From: Coemansia sp. RSA 922
Taxonomy: Eukaryota > Kickxellomycota > Kickxellomycetes > Kickxellales > Kickxellaceae
DNA: 17,791 nucleotides
Reading direction: 5' to 3'
NCBI GenBank assembly: GCA_027577415.1
Contig: JANBQS010000445.1
Span: 1 to 17,791, forward strand
The notes under the pieces were generated by a model, which saw only the letters and a list, made by a program, of their open reading frames with translations, was not told the origin of the DNA and did not search any database. A program made the position numbers and the translations under genes. This document shows positions 1 to 9,000 of the stretch, one piece after another (positions within the stretch are counted from its first letter, which is position 1; every line of letters begins with the position of its first letter).

Positions 1-948
1 GTAAAACTGCAGCAAGACGAACAGGTCCAGGGTCATTGAGCCAAATGGTCCATAGATGTACGACGCCGACTTGTGCAAGAACTCGGGCCCTGATACCGGC
101 ACTAGCGCCAGTAAAGAAAAAGCGTAAGTGCCGTTGGCAATAAATATAATAGCGAACATTGCTAGAGATAGCCCTTCAACCGACTGGCGCTGGTGGTTGT
201 GCCACAGCTGTGGCAAGCGTGACAAGTGGTACGTAATGGTGCTGCCCCATGCAACGCACAACCCAAACGACTCGATGCTGACACTGGATTGGAAGTGGCA
301 TTTACTTAGTACCAGCCACAATAGCATTGTAAGTGCAGAGACGGCGCATGTTGCTTGGACCGATACTCGTTGCCAGAGTCTCTTCTTTTCGTTACCAAGC
401 AGAAGAGCCGGCTGGATACCGGTGGCACACAGTGATGTAGGCTGCGTGGAAGAATAGCCGCCGTTTAGAATACGTCGATCGTCCGAATCTAACAGGCACG
501 CCATCTCGCCAGTGCCCTGAACAGTCACAGTATCCAGGGACCGGCATTCCATGCGCCTGTCTGAAGAGCAGGCGTCTGAGTGCAAGCGCGCACTGTGGCG
601 ATACCAAAACGATTGTGAAAGCAGCGCCACGTCAATGACGACAAAGTATGCGCTCAAGAACACTTGGAACAGTCGCTGATTCAGCGCCACACAACCAATC
701 AGGCTCATCGTATCGCCAGTCAGCCAGAGCAAAACAAAATTTACACTCAGGCCCGCAGTCGACTTTGTTCGCCAGTTTGTGTGTACCTGTGGCAGCAGGG
801 CTACAAGCCATAGCACGATTGACGCTGCTCCCAGCAAGGCGCTGGCAGCATCCCAGTACGTGTAAAGACACTTGCCAAATATTACGTCGAACCACCAGAT
901 GCCAGGCTTACCATTGTGTAGCGGGCAGGTCGTCTGGCCTAGGGGCAT
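1..948 (-). CDS. PQ-loop repeat vacuolar/lysosomal amino-acid transporter (Ypq/PQLC2-like), C-terminus cut by window edge
   Basis: Translating the minus strand from the ATG at 948 gives 316 residues with no stop, running off the left edge. Two PQ-loop repeats are clear. The first has Pro-Gln at residues 53-54 (ALLPQVHTNW) followed by STAGLS and a LWLTGD segment. The second has Pro-Gln at 246-247 (SRLPQLWHN) followed by SVEGLS. A soluble, poorly conserved linker (about 117-193) separates the repeats, and hydrophobic helices flank them, as in the seven-helix Ypq1-3/PQLC2 family. Those proteins export cationic amino acids from the vacuole or lysosome; the conserved prolines act as hinges. Compared with yeast Ypq proteins (about 300 aa), only a short C-terminal tail should be missing. 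The frame stays open upstream of the ATG to about 1113 but holds no other Met, so 948 is the best start. The family is secure; the exact substrate is inferred. Confidence 0.9.
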   Translation of the reverse strand, partial: MPLGQTTCPLHNGKPGIWWFDVIFGKCLYTYWDAASALLGAASIVLWLVALLPQVHTNWRTKSTAGLSVNFVLLWLTGDTMSLIGCVALNQRLFQVFLSAYFVVIDVALLSQSFWYRHSARLHSDACSSDRRMECRSLDTVTVQGTGEMACLLDSDDRRILNGGYSSTQPTSLCATGIQPALLLGNEKKRLWQRVSVQATCAVSALTMLLWLVLSKCHFQSSVSIESFGLCVAWGSTITYHLSRLPQLWHNHQRQSVEGLSLAMFAIIFIANGTYAFSLLALVPVSGPEFLHKSASYIYGPFGSMTLDLFVLLQFY

Positions 949-1990
949 GCGCACAGCAAGGAGTGTAGCCACGGGGAGTATTTCAGGCGCGTTGGACAAA
1001 AATAAAACTAACAAACAAATAATATAAAATAAGAGGTTTAAGAAAATGGAAGGAAAAAAGAATAAGAAAAGAAGGAAAGCAGCGACACACGCATGGCGCA
1101 CTTGCCAACGACGCTACAAAAAAAATGCTTTGAAGGCAAAGGTGGGGAGGGGGAGCGAGTGAAGAATGTACGTTGCTAGCAAAACACGAGTGACTCCTTT
1201 GGCGATGTGGGTCCTTTTTAAAAGGAAAGGCGAGAAATGGTGGGCATCTACTATATGTCGTTTATTTTCTGACTCGGCGACGCGTGCACCTTAAAATGGT
1301 GTAGGCAATCGCGCCTGAATCGGTAGCCAGCTCAACAAGGTCATGAACAAGGGGCAATCTTTTAGGTTGTCCCTCCCTCCCTTTGACGTTGTAGCTCCTC
1401 CTTTATGCGATGCAACGCACATTAGTCCTATGACTTTGGTGCTCAAGCCGAAGAGTAAGCGCGCTTGCCTTGTACGCTGCAGCGGCCACTCTCTCACATG
1501 TGCCTTTGCGCGCAATACAATCGATCCGCTTTGTGAATTTGTGCTCACGGGCAGTCGTTGCATGCGCAAATTAAGTCGGCATGGGACATGGCCAGACCCT
1601 TGTCCATTTGTTTGTCTAGACCTCCTGCACGTTGCCCACATGCAATACTAGTCAAGTGGCCATATATCCGCAATAATGATATTGGCTTAATTCTGATCCA
1701 GATTATGTATCATCCTATCAAGCATGTACGCCACAGCACTGAATTTGGCGTCATTACATGTACACATGTGTAAGCGTGAGAACGATGTGGTCAGCTTTTT
1801 AGGAAGACAATGTTTCCATGCAGCGACAACAACAAATGTAGATTGCGACTAGCATTGTCCCACCAGCAGGCATGAGAAAGCGACAAGTGCACCACTCACC
1901 CTTGGTATTCCTTGCTTTCTTCCACATCTTGCCACACACACGCTCACTTTATACACTATTGCACAAGTCATTTAGGATTTACCTACGATA
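949..1990. other. Intergenic spacer with no supported gene
   Basis: This 1042-bp spacer separates the transporter (minus) from the 75-aa gene (plus). The part next to the transporter (about 1003-1080) is A/G-rich on the plus strand, so pyrimidine-rich on the transporter's coding strand, which is typical of a fungal promoter and 5' UTR. TGACTC motifs (Gcn4/AP-1 core) lie at 1191-1196 and 1270-1275. Short open frames in the middle (about 1291-1773) lie on opposite strands over the same bases, match no family I know, and contain no domain-like segments. They look like chance. I saw no tRNA or other RNA gene. Confidence 0.6.
1948..1956 (+). promoter_or_regulatory. Possible TATA-like element of the 75-aa gene
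   Basis: TTTATACAC lies about 35-43 bp before the ATG at 1991, after a C/T- and CA-rich stretch. The spacing allows only a very short 5' UTR, so the assignment is weak. Confidence 0.3.
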
Positions 1991-2218
1991 ATGAGCCATT
2001 TCTACATTAACGATCTCACCAAGGCCGGAGCCATGGACGTAAGCGATGGCAAGACTACGTATTCATTGACATACAGCCCACACGTCCTCAGTGCGTGCGT
2101 CTGTGAAAACTGCACAAAGATCAAGAAGAGAAAGGCCGATGAGGCCAAAAAGGCTGCCGAAGAGAAGCTACACAAGCAAGGTGCCACGTTTTACTCTCTG
2201 CTTTACGGACACAAGTGA
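1991..2218 (+). CDS. Unrecognised small protein (75 aa), Cys-containing centre with Lys-rich helix
   Basis: I do not recognise this protein. It starts at an ATG and ends at TGA without introns. By hand count about 48 of 75 codons end in G or C (64%), like the confident genes here and unlike the spacer, which supports real coding. The centre carries CVCENC (a C-x-C-x2-C arrangement) followed at once by a basic run, KIKKRK. A charged, probably helical, Ala/Lys/Glu-rich segment comes next, and the tail is aromatic (FYSLLYGHK). There is no signal peptide or membrane segment. Three cysteines are too few for a classic zinc finger unless it dimerises or uses the nearby His. An AATAAA polyadenylation signal follows at 2273. 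It converges on the neurochondrin gene with 72 bp between stop codons. Function unknown; a lineage-specific gene is possible. Confidence 0.55.
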   Translation: MSHFYINDLTKAGAMDVSDGKTTYSLTYSPHVLSACVCENCTKIKKRKADEAKKAAEEKLHKQGATFYSLLYGHK

Positions 2219-2272
2219 AGATAATCACGTAGTATATTTCCTCGTTTAATTTAATTGCTAGCGGGCAGTATC

Positions 2273-2278
2273 AATAAA
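2273..2278 (+). terminator. Polyadenylation signal AATAAA for the 75-aa gene
   Basis: A canonical AATAAA lies 55 bp after the TGA of the 75-aa gene, inside the 72-bp A/T-rich gap between two convergent stop codons. It supports transcription of the small gene on the plus strand. Confidence 0.5.
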
Positions 2279-2290
2279 TAGCTTTAACAT

Positions 2291-3995
2291 TTACATGGCT
2301 TGTCGCGCACGAAGCACTTCCTCGTCTGACTGGAGTCCATACACTGCATATGAAAAGTCGTCAAAATCCACCGTGCCAACCCAGGGCGAGGCAAACTCGT
2401 GAGCTGGCTTGCGGTCATGACGCAACTCGCGCGATTCAAGATCAGCAATAAACTGGGCCTCGTCAATCCCGCACGTCTCGAGGGCATACGAAACACACGG
2501 CCGCATGAATTCCTTGACCGCCGCTCCATGGACGGTGCTATACTTGAGAACATCACTGAGAGCCTTTTTTTTAGTAGTCGCTCAAAGATGAATCGTTTGA
2601 CTTACATTCGTGCTTTGGTACTTACTCTAGCTTTATCCAGCTCGTGCACATGGCTAGTACTGGCAGTGCTGCCTGGTGCAGCTTTGGATCTGTCGCCAGC
2701 CACTGTCCCAGCATATGCACTGTGCTAACTACAAGCTCAGGACTTGCGTCGATGATTTCCTGCTCGCTGTATCCGCGGTCTTTCCAGTCAACTAGAAATC
2801 CAACCACCACTTGCGCGGCCTTGTGTATCTCGCTCATTATCCCGTATATGGCGCCTTCGTCGATATCAGCAGATTCGGGCTGCTCGTCTAGCCATGAGGC
2901 GATCCACTCCAGCCAGCCAGCAATGATCTCTGCGCAGAATGGCAGCTTCCATCCACGAGCTAATCTAACAGCCTCAGCGCTGTTCTCCGCATCTACAACA
3001 CCGCTATCTGGCGGACAGATCATCATCGCGTCAATGGCCGCCTGTGCCTCGATACAAGCCAGGCGCAAGATAAGCTCGGAATCTTTGTTCTGTTGAGAGT
3101 TCTGACTCTGGCTAGCCGTCACAGCCCTGTTGCCACTAAAGACGTGTTCAGGCCACAGGCGCACCAGATGCGAGTACAAAACCAGCGCTTGGTCCGCATA
3201 CTGAGTAGTTTCCGACTTTTGGCGCAGCACCCAAATGCAGCTGGAGCCGATACTGCTCGCAATGTCCTTGCTCGCATCAGCAATGCCCACTACATCCATG
3301 TCGGCTCGATCAATAGGCTCGAGGGCGTTGGCCAATACGGGGATAAGCTCAAACTTCAACATACCTACTGAACTAGCAAACGCATTGGCCGTGCTGGTGA
3401 GCAGCTCGGCCCAACCCTTGACGCGAGAAGGGTCACTGCCATTCTCATGGATGTAACAGGAGCATCTGTTAAGCGCCAGATCCAAGAACCGCGTGGTCTC
3501 CAGTGGCTCGACTTGCGAGCGGGCTGAATCGATAATGCGAAGCAATGTATCGGGCTTTTCCAAAACCGTTTGGACAGCAGTGTCTGTGGCGAGCAGTCTA
3601 CACAGTATTTGCATCGCCTCAGCCAGGGCATCGGGTTGCTCCACCAAGGTCGCCACTTTGAATAGTGTCGGAATGCGATCCTGCATCTTTGGCTTTGTAG
3701 CAATGGTGCTGTGCGAGCTAAACACATTGATAACTGAAAGCGCGATATCCAATATGGGCAGCTCCGTAGCCGCAGTTGCCTCAGTGTTGTTCTGCGTTTC
3801 TATCTGTTTAATCCCTGTCCGCATCAATCGCTCAATAAACTTTGTGTCCATCGAGTCGAATATATACTCCAACGACTCGCGATCCTTTGCGTCAACGACT
3901 CTGGGCATGAGAAGCAACCCAGCCAACTTTTCGTCGTCCGTCGATCGACTCGACAGCAGGCCTGCGCACCGTTCGATCTGCTCACGATTGGCCAT
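2291..3995 (-). CDS. Neurochondrin-family protein (two exons, 544 aa)
   Basis: Exon 1 runs 3995-2626 and exon 2 runs 2555-2291, joined by a 70-nt intron. The join completes an Asp codon (KLD-DVLKY) and gives 544 residues. The N-terminus (MANREQIERCAGLL...STDDEKLAGLLLMPR) matches the start of neurochondrins, which count a few residues and then run a Leu-rich 'LLL' segment. The rest is a continuous alpha-helical, Leu/Ala-rich repeat protein of the ARM/HEAT type, with no signal peptide or membrane segment. Exon 2 adds about 87 residues that stay in good codon usage up to ARQAM-stop. Vertebrate neurochondrin (about 729 aa) is a cytoplasmic/dendritic scaffold linked to neurite outgrowth and SMN complexes; the fungal role is not established. 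It diverges from LTV1 over a 307-bp promoter. Family call good, molecular function unknown. Confidence 0.82.
2556..2625 (-). other. Intron of the neurochondrin gene
   Basis: On the minus strand the donor is GTAAGT at 2625-2620, a branch-like CTACTAA lies at about 2571-2577, and the acceptor CTCAG ends at 2556. Length is 70 nt. Without removal, the reading frame stops at once at 2624-2622 (TAA formed inside the donor). Removal keeps the frame open to the natural stop at 2291. A second GTAAGT starts at 2605, 20 nt downstream. Confidence 0.85.
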
Positions 3996-4302
3996 ATATG
4001 CTCGCTACAGTTTGTTCGTAGGATACACAAATAAATATGGAAGTTACAAGATATTCAGTCTGCCTAAAAGTGGCCAAATAACCAAGATTATAGCGATAGA
4101 GGCGCATTAAATAGCCCGGCGTGGGATGCCTGGCATCGTGTCACGTTGACAGGGCAGAGCAGTTTGTGGTGATCAGTCCTTGATGTAATCAAATTGATTT
4201 GAAGAAAAAAAAGTATACAAGGTTATTACTGTTTGACAGAACATTTCTCCTACCTTGACTTTCACTCTATAATTTCAATTTGTAGCCCTTTTCTTTCTCG
4301 CA
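3996..4302. promoter_or_regulatory. Divergent promoter between neurochondrin and LTV1
   Basis: A 307-bp spacer sits between two outward-facing ATGs. It contains an A-rich tract (about 4202-4211) and is pyrimidine-rich just before the LTV1 start (CCCTTTTCTTTCTCGCA). I could not pick out a convincing ribosome-biogenesis PAC or RRPE motif by eye. No gene is seen in it. Confidence 0.55.
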
Positions 4303-6000
4303 ATGGTCAAAAAGTTTGTCGACAAGAAGAGCTCCAAAACATACAAGCTCGTCTACCGGTCGCAGGAGGATCCTCTGGCATTTGAGGAAGGCGCATCGGA
4401 GCGAGTATTTGTCGCTGTTAACAAGAACGAGTCTGGCAAAGGTGGCCGTAGCAGGGATGCCGATCAGACAGTGCAGCAGAGCTTGCGCGACCTACGCCTT
4501 GACGACATTCCAGAGGAAGAGCTAGACCAGCAGGCAGGCAAGGCTGCGCTGTACGGCATCTATCTGGACGATCGTGAGTACGACTATACAAAGCACCTAC
4601 GGCCCGTCGGCGCTGGAGGCGGCGTTTTTCTAGATGTAGCGAGCAAGAAGGATAAGCACAGTGGCATTGAGATCCTTGGTATGGATGAGGATAGCGATGG
4701 TGACGACGAATTTTCTGCCACAAAACAGGCTGTCACATTCCAGCTGCCTGCCGAGGTTCTGCCATCAAGTCACCGGATGAACATCAAGGCCGAGGCCTTC
4801 CCAAGCGGTCTACAGCCAAACATGGATCTCAATGTGCGCGAGGCTCTGGAGGCTCTGGACGACGAGGATGCAGAAGAGTTAGACGATGACTTTTTGGACA
4901 AACTTAACGCCGATGGTCCGCCGTCTGGCGCCGAGGACGAGTATGACGAAGATGCTAGCGACGATGATTATTTTGACGACGATGAAGATGCCGACTTTGA
5001 CCCCAACGACGTCTTTGCCCAAGTCCAGAAAATGAAGGCTCGCCAGAGGCAGGTGGCTTCGGTTGGCTCCGATGACGAGTACGACGGATCTCAGCCCGAT
5101 GCTAGCAGCGGCTGGCGCGGTGCACGCACGGCTAGCACGGGATTCTCAATGTCGTCCTCGGCCATGTACCGTAATGAAAACCTGACCTTCTTGGATGAGC
5201 AGTTTGACGCCATCGAGGCCATGTACGAAAAAGAGGACAGCGAAAGCGAGGAAGAGCGGTACGACGAGCACGGTCACCACATCCCTCAATACGACGAGCA
5301 CGGCAACAAAAAGTCGATCAGTACTCGCGCCGACTTTGACAACGTCATGGACGATTTCCTCCAAAACTACGAGTTGGCTGGCAAGAAGATGCATGTCATT
5401 GTTGAGGGCGGCACGGGAGTCGGCAAGCTAAGCACAGTGCGCGATGCGTTCTTGGACGAGACAAAGTCCAAAGAGGAGAACAAGAAGGCCTTGTTGTCCA
5501 CTGGCCTGCGGCTCATTGAAGAGACTAACGCCAAGACGAAGAAGCAGGACGAGGAGGAACTCGGCCAGTACTTTAAACAAAAGGAGCGCACGCCATGGGA
5601 CTGCCAGACGATTCTGACGACATACTCGACGCTCGACAACCACCCGGCGACCATTTACGAAAAGAAGACACCTCAGATTAAAGTCAACCGCCGCACTGGA
5701 TTCCCAATGGTTGAGCCCGTCGCTGACAACAAAGAGCAAGGCAAGAGCGCCAACAGCGACGACGACGAAGGCGTTGACATGGACGATGCCGATGACGACG
5801 AAGCCAAGGAGAACAAGGGCAAGCCCCGCCCCAAGGACGAGTCCAAGGAAGAAAAGCGCGCTCGCAAGAGGCAGATCCAGGAGGAGAAGCGCAACCGGCG
5901 AGAGGAGAAGAAGGAAACGCGTGAGGTGTTTGCCGAAAAGAAGGACCGCAAGAAGCAGTCCAAGCAGGATCGCGCGCAGTATGTTGTGCACTTGAGCTAG
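4303..6000 (+). CDS. LTV1: LTV1, 40S ribosomal subunit biogenesis factor
   Basis: This intronless 565-aa protein opens with MVKKFVDKKSSKTYKLVYRS followed by QEDPL...EEGASERVFV, the signature N-terminus of Ltv1. Further family blocks follow: PVGAGGGVFLDV (101-112), FSMSSSAMYRNENLTFLDEQF (about 281-301), and YSTLDNHPATIYEKK to RTGFP (441-467). Long Asp/Glu-rich stretches (185-235, 486-502) and a basic coiled C-terminus (about 508-558) complete it. Ltv1 is a non-ribosomal factor that rides on pre-40S particles near Rps3, Rps10 and Rps20. It supports head assembly, shuttles to the cytoplasm and is released after casein-kinase-1 (Hrr25) phosphorylation. It is longer than yeast Ltv1 (463 aa), mostly through acidic linkers. 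It converges on EMC1 with only 43 bp between stop codons. Confidence is high. Confidence 0.95.
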   Translation: MVKKFVDKKSSKTYKLVYRSQEDPLAFEEGASERVFVAVNKNESGKGGRSRDADQTVQQSLRDLRLDDIPEEELDQQAGKAALYGIYLDDREYDYTKHLRPVGAGGGVFLDVASKKDKHSGIEILGMDEDSDGDDEFSATKQAVTFQLPAEVLPSSHRMNIKAEAFPSGLQPNMDLNVREALEALDDEDAEELDDDFLDKLNADGPPSGAEDEYDEDASDDDYFDDDEDADFDPNDVFAQVQKMKARQRQVASVGSDDEYDGSQPDASSGWRGARTASTGFSMSSSAMYRNENLTFLDEQFDAIEAMYEKEDSESEEERYDEHGHHIPQYDEHGNKKSISTRADFDNVMDDFLQNYELAGKKMHVIVEGGTGVGKLSTVRDAFLDETKSKEENKKALLSTGLRLIEETNAKTKKQDEEELGQYFKQKERTPWDCQTILTTYSTLDNHPATIYEKKTPQIKVNRRTGFPMVEPVADNKEQGKSANSDDDEGVDMDDADDDEAKENKGKPRPKDESKEEKRARKRQIQEEKRNRREEKKETREVFAEKKDRKKQSKQDRAQYVVHLS

Positions 6001-6043
6001 TTGAAAATCATATTTAAAATAATTGGAACAATTAATTGTCTTT
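6001..6043. terminator. Shared A/T-rich 3'-end region of LTV1 and EMC1
   Basis: Only 43 bp separate the LTV1 and EMC1 stop codons. The gap is A/T-rich and includes the palindrome CAATTAATTG at 6030-6039, so it could serve 3' processing in both directions. There is no canonical AATAAA. The two 3' UTRs must overlap unless they are extremely short. Confidence 0.45.
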
Positions 6044-9000
6044 CTACGCCCACGCTTGGTTGGTGAGCTTGCGACGGACCATTGGTCCGCCAAGCAGGCA
6101 TCCAACTACTAGGGCAAGTGTGGTGACGACCAAGTTAACCTTGCTAAACGACGGCGAGAGCTGATCAAAGGTGCCCGAGGGACTGGTACGAGTAAAGAAC
6201 AGGTCGAGGCCATATGAGGCCACCAGCGACGTGCTCTCCAAGTGCGTAGGCGCCGACTTGATATGCGCAATGCCAGCAACGACGTTGGCATGCGAGAGAA
6301 CGCGCTTAGGATCTAGCGGCAGCGACGGCATATAGGGCATGAGACCCTCGGCTTGTTCGTCCTTGGTAGGCGACTTTTTGGGGCGGCGCGGGTCAAACAA
6401 CTGGTCAGGCAGGCTCAGCAGCTTTCCGGACGAAAGGCCAAAGAGAACATCGCGAGTGGTAATCTGGCTGCCAGTGCGGGTAACGCCCAGTGCTGTGGCG
6501 GGCTCTGGTGCCATGAAGGCGGTGGTTATGACGTGGGGCATCTTGAGGTCGAAGCTCGAGAAGGCCTTGCTCTCGTCGCGCGTATCGGGCTTGTCGCTCT
6601 CAAGCATCTCGGCCACAACTGTGACGTAGCCCTTGGATCGCGGCTGAGCGCCCTCAGCGCTGCTACCCTCGGGAGTGCTGTCTTGCCAGAACTGGTAAAT
6701 GACGCGGTTCTCGGACTGCGTGGCCAAGAACGGCTGCTTGTCGCCGACGCTGGCAGTCTCATGCACGGCAGAGTACAGCAGGCGGCCAGAGACGCGGTCG
6801 ACAAAGTAGATGGCAATGCCGCCAGCAGCGCGGCGCGAGGCCAGGGTGACTAGGTGTGGGTTGATGTACTTGTACAGAACGCTGCGGTCACCCAAGACAC
6901 GGCCCAGCAAGGCGGTCGTTTGGGCGCCACGGTACTCGGAGGCAGCGAGCAGCACCTCGCCCTCGGGCAAGTCAAACGCCCACTCCCGACCCGTCGAAAA
7001 GGCAGAGCTCTCGCTCCACGCACCTAGCTCAGCCTCAGCGGGGCACTCTGCGCGGTAGCCGCTCAATTGCGAACTGCCTGCGAGCGCGCCCAAGTCGAAG
7101 AAAACAGACTCGGGGAGCGCGCAGAATGCCCTTGCAGCGTCAGCTGTAGCTGGCCATATGGCCAGTCGAGGCTCAGAGCCGCCAGTGGCCAGGCCAAGCA
7201 GCTGCTGCTCCGTGGCCTTTTCAGTGGCGGGTAGCTCGAATACCTTTACGTATTTAAAGGGCAAGACGTGGATGCTGCCGTCGCCGAGGATCTCCCCCGT
7301 CAAAGCGTCCAGCACAGCAACCACAGCATCGCCATGGGTATTGCGGCCAACAACAGTCAGCAGAGATGGAGTGCTGGTCAGAGGCTGGCTACGGCGCGTA
7401 ATAAAGACCCGATCGATAGCCACGGCGGTACCATTGTCGGCCAGGTAGCGAGTCCAAGAGCGGGCGCCACTCTGAGTGCTCAGAGCCGCAACCATGCCAG
7501 TCGACGTACCGAAAATAGAAAGCTTGCGGAACCCAAAGTGGTCGCCCTCGGTCAGTGGCGTTGTTGGCACAAGCTCCTCCAGAGTGGACTGCGAGCTAGA
7601 GCCCGGCTCGGTGCTACTAGAGCCCCCAAAGAGGCCAAAGCCCGAGGCAGGCCAGGCGGCCAGGGACTTTGCCGTCTCGACCCAGCGCAAAACATACCGG
7701 GTCACTGGCGAGGCAAGCACGCTGGGATCGGTCGCCTTGGCTGCATGCTCCGCCGACGATGCGGGAGCAGGAAGATCCAAGAACGTCATATCCGTTGCGT
7801 GGGTCAGCGACTCATCGCGGAACCACACTGGCACACTGCTTCCCGGAGCCAGCGCAGCGACGAGGCCTCCGGTGGTCTGAATCAGCACGCGTGGCTCGCC
7901 GCCAACGTAGTACAGAGAGGCAGCAGTCACCGGCCCATACGTCGCCGCGTCGTAGGCAAGCTCGCCAGAGTGCGTCGGCGTTTTGTTGCTGCCATAAACG
8001 CGCCACGAGATGCCGCCAGAAGTGCGCACGGCAACCACTGCGCGCTCAGCCTGGCTGGCGCCGCTGCTCGGAAGAGTTGCTCCTCCGCTACCGGCAACAA
8101 TGGCATTGTCCGACCGGAATCCAACCACCTTGCGCAGCTCCAGCTTGTCATTGGTATGCGTCATTTCAACAACAACCGTCTTGGCCTTGTTGTCCTTGGT
8201 GTAGCTCAGGGTGAATCTAGGCTTGTCGGCAATCAGTCCGGGGTCGGCATCGAGCTCGCCGAGAGTGGATGTAAGCATGTCCAAGGGCATGAGCTCCGAC
8301 TGCACTAGCTTGGCGTGGTAGACGTCCCACATTGGCTCCTGCATGCCCAGCCGGTGGATGCTCCAGACGATGTTTTTGTCGTCACGCCACAAAATGTAGC
8401 CCCCGTACTCCTTCGACTCGAGGACCACGCTGGAGCTGCTTCCTAGCGACCGCTCGGTGTTCACATCGTACTGCTGCTTGACAAGGCCGGTCTTGAGGCT
8501 GACCTCGACCACATGCAACCTCCGCTTGGGGTGCTTCTTGGTCAGCACAGCATCGCCAATGATATATGCGACGCTGTCCTGGACCACCAGCCGCTTGTAG
8601 CTGGCTGTGCCGTTGAGGGCCAGCTCCCAAACGGGCTTGCTTGGATTGGGAGCAAGGCGTACTAGCGAGTCGCCAACTATCGCCAGAACGTCCTGGCTCT
8701 TGCGCAAAAACTCCACTGCTCCACTGTCGGCCTTGTAGCTGGGAGACGGCGGCTGGGAATAGCCCCAAGCAAGAGCGCCGCTTTGCGCATCCCACACGCG
8801 CACATGCGTTTCGTTGCCACCCGAGTGAGTCAGCGCCAAGCTGCCGCGAACCTTGAGTGCGTTGATACGCTCGGTAGCACCAAAGAGCTGGCGCCAGGCG
8901 ATTTCTCCGTTATCTGGGTTGAGCGATGCCAGAACGTTACGGTCGGTGATGGTGAGTATGCTGGTCGATCTGTCCTCTTGTGTGTGCGGCACGATCAACT

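Noticed and set aside
128..968. Short frames on both strands at the left end
   Set aside because: All overlap the transporter frame, which runs open through the window edge and carries both PQ motifs.
1291..1773. Overlapping 71-116-codon frames in the left spacer
   Set aside because: They lie on both strands over the same bases, lack recognisable domains and have no clear promoter or poly(A) context.
3493..4110. 205-codon plus-strand frame over the neurochondrin 5' half
   Set aside because: Antisense shadow of a well-supported gene, Ser/Ile-rich with no domain.
5404..5432. Walker A-like GGTGVGKLS in LTV1
   Set aside because: The residue after Lys is Leu instead of Ser/Thr, there is no Walker B or GTPase fold, and LTV1 is not an NTPase. 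Chance match.
5428..6105. 225-codon minus-strand frame with Leu/Val-rich, membrane-like runs
   Set aside because: It is the antisense of LTV1's Lys/Glu/Asp-rich C-terminus; such codons read as Leu, Phe, Val and Ser on the opposite strand.
7268..8308. 346-codon plus-strand open frame inside EMC1
   Set aside because: It is antisense to a confident EMC1 coding region. The composition is Arg/Gln/Ala-rich without domains, a by-product of G/C-rich codons on the other strand.
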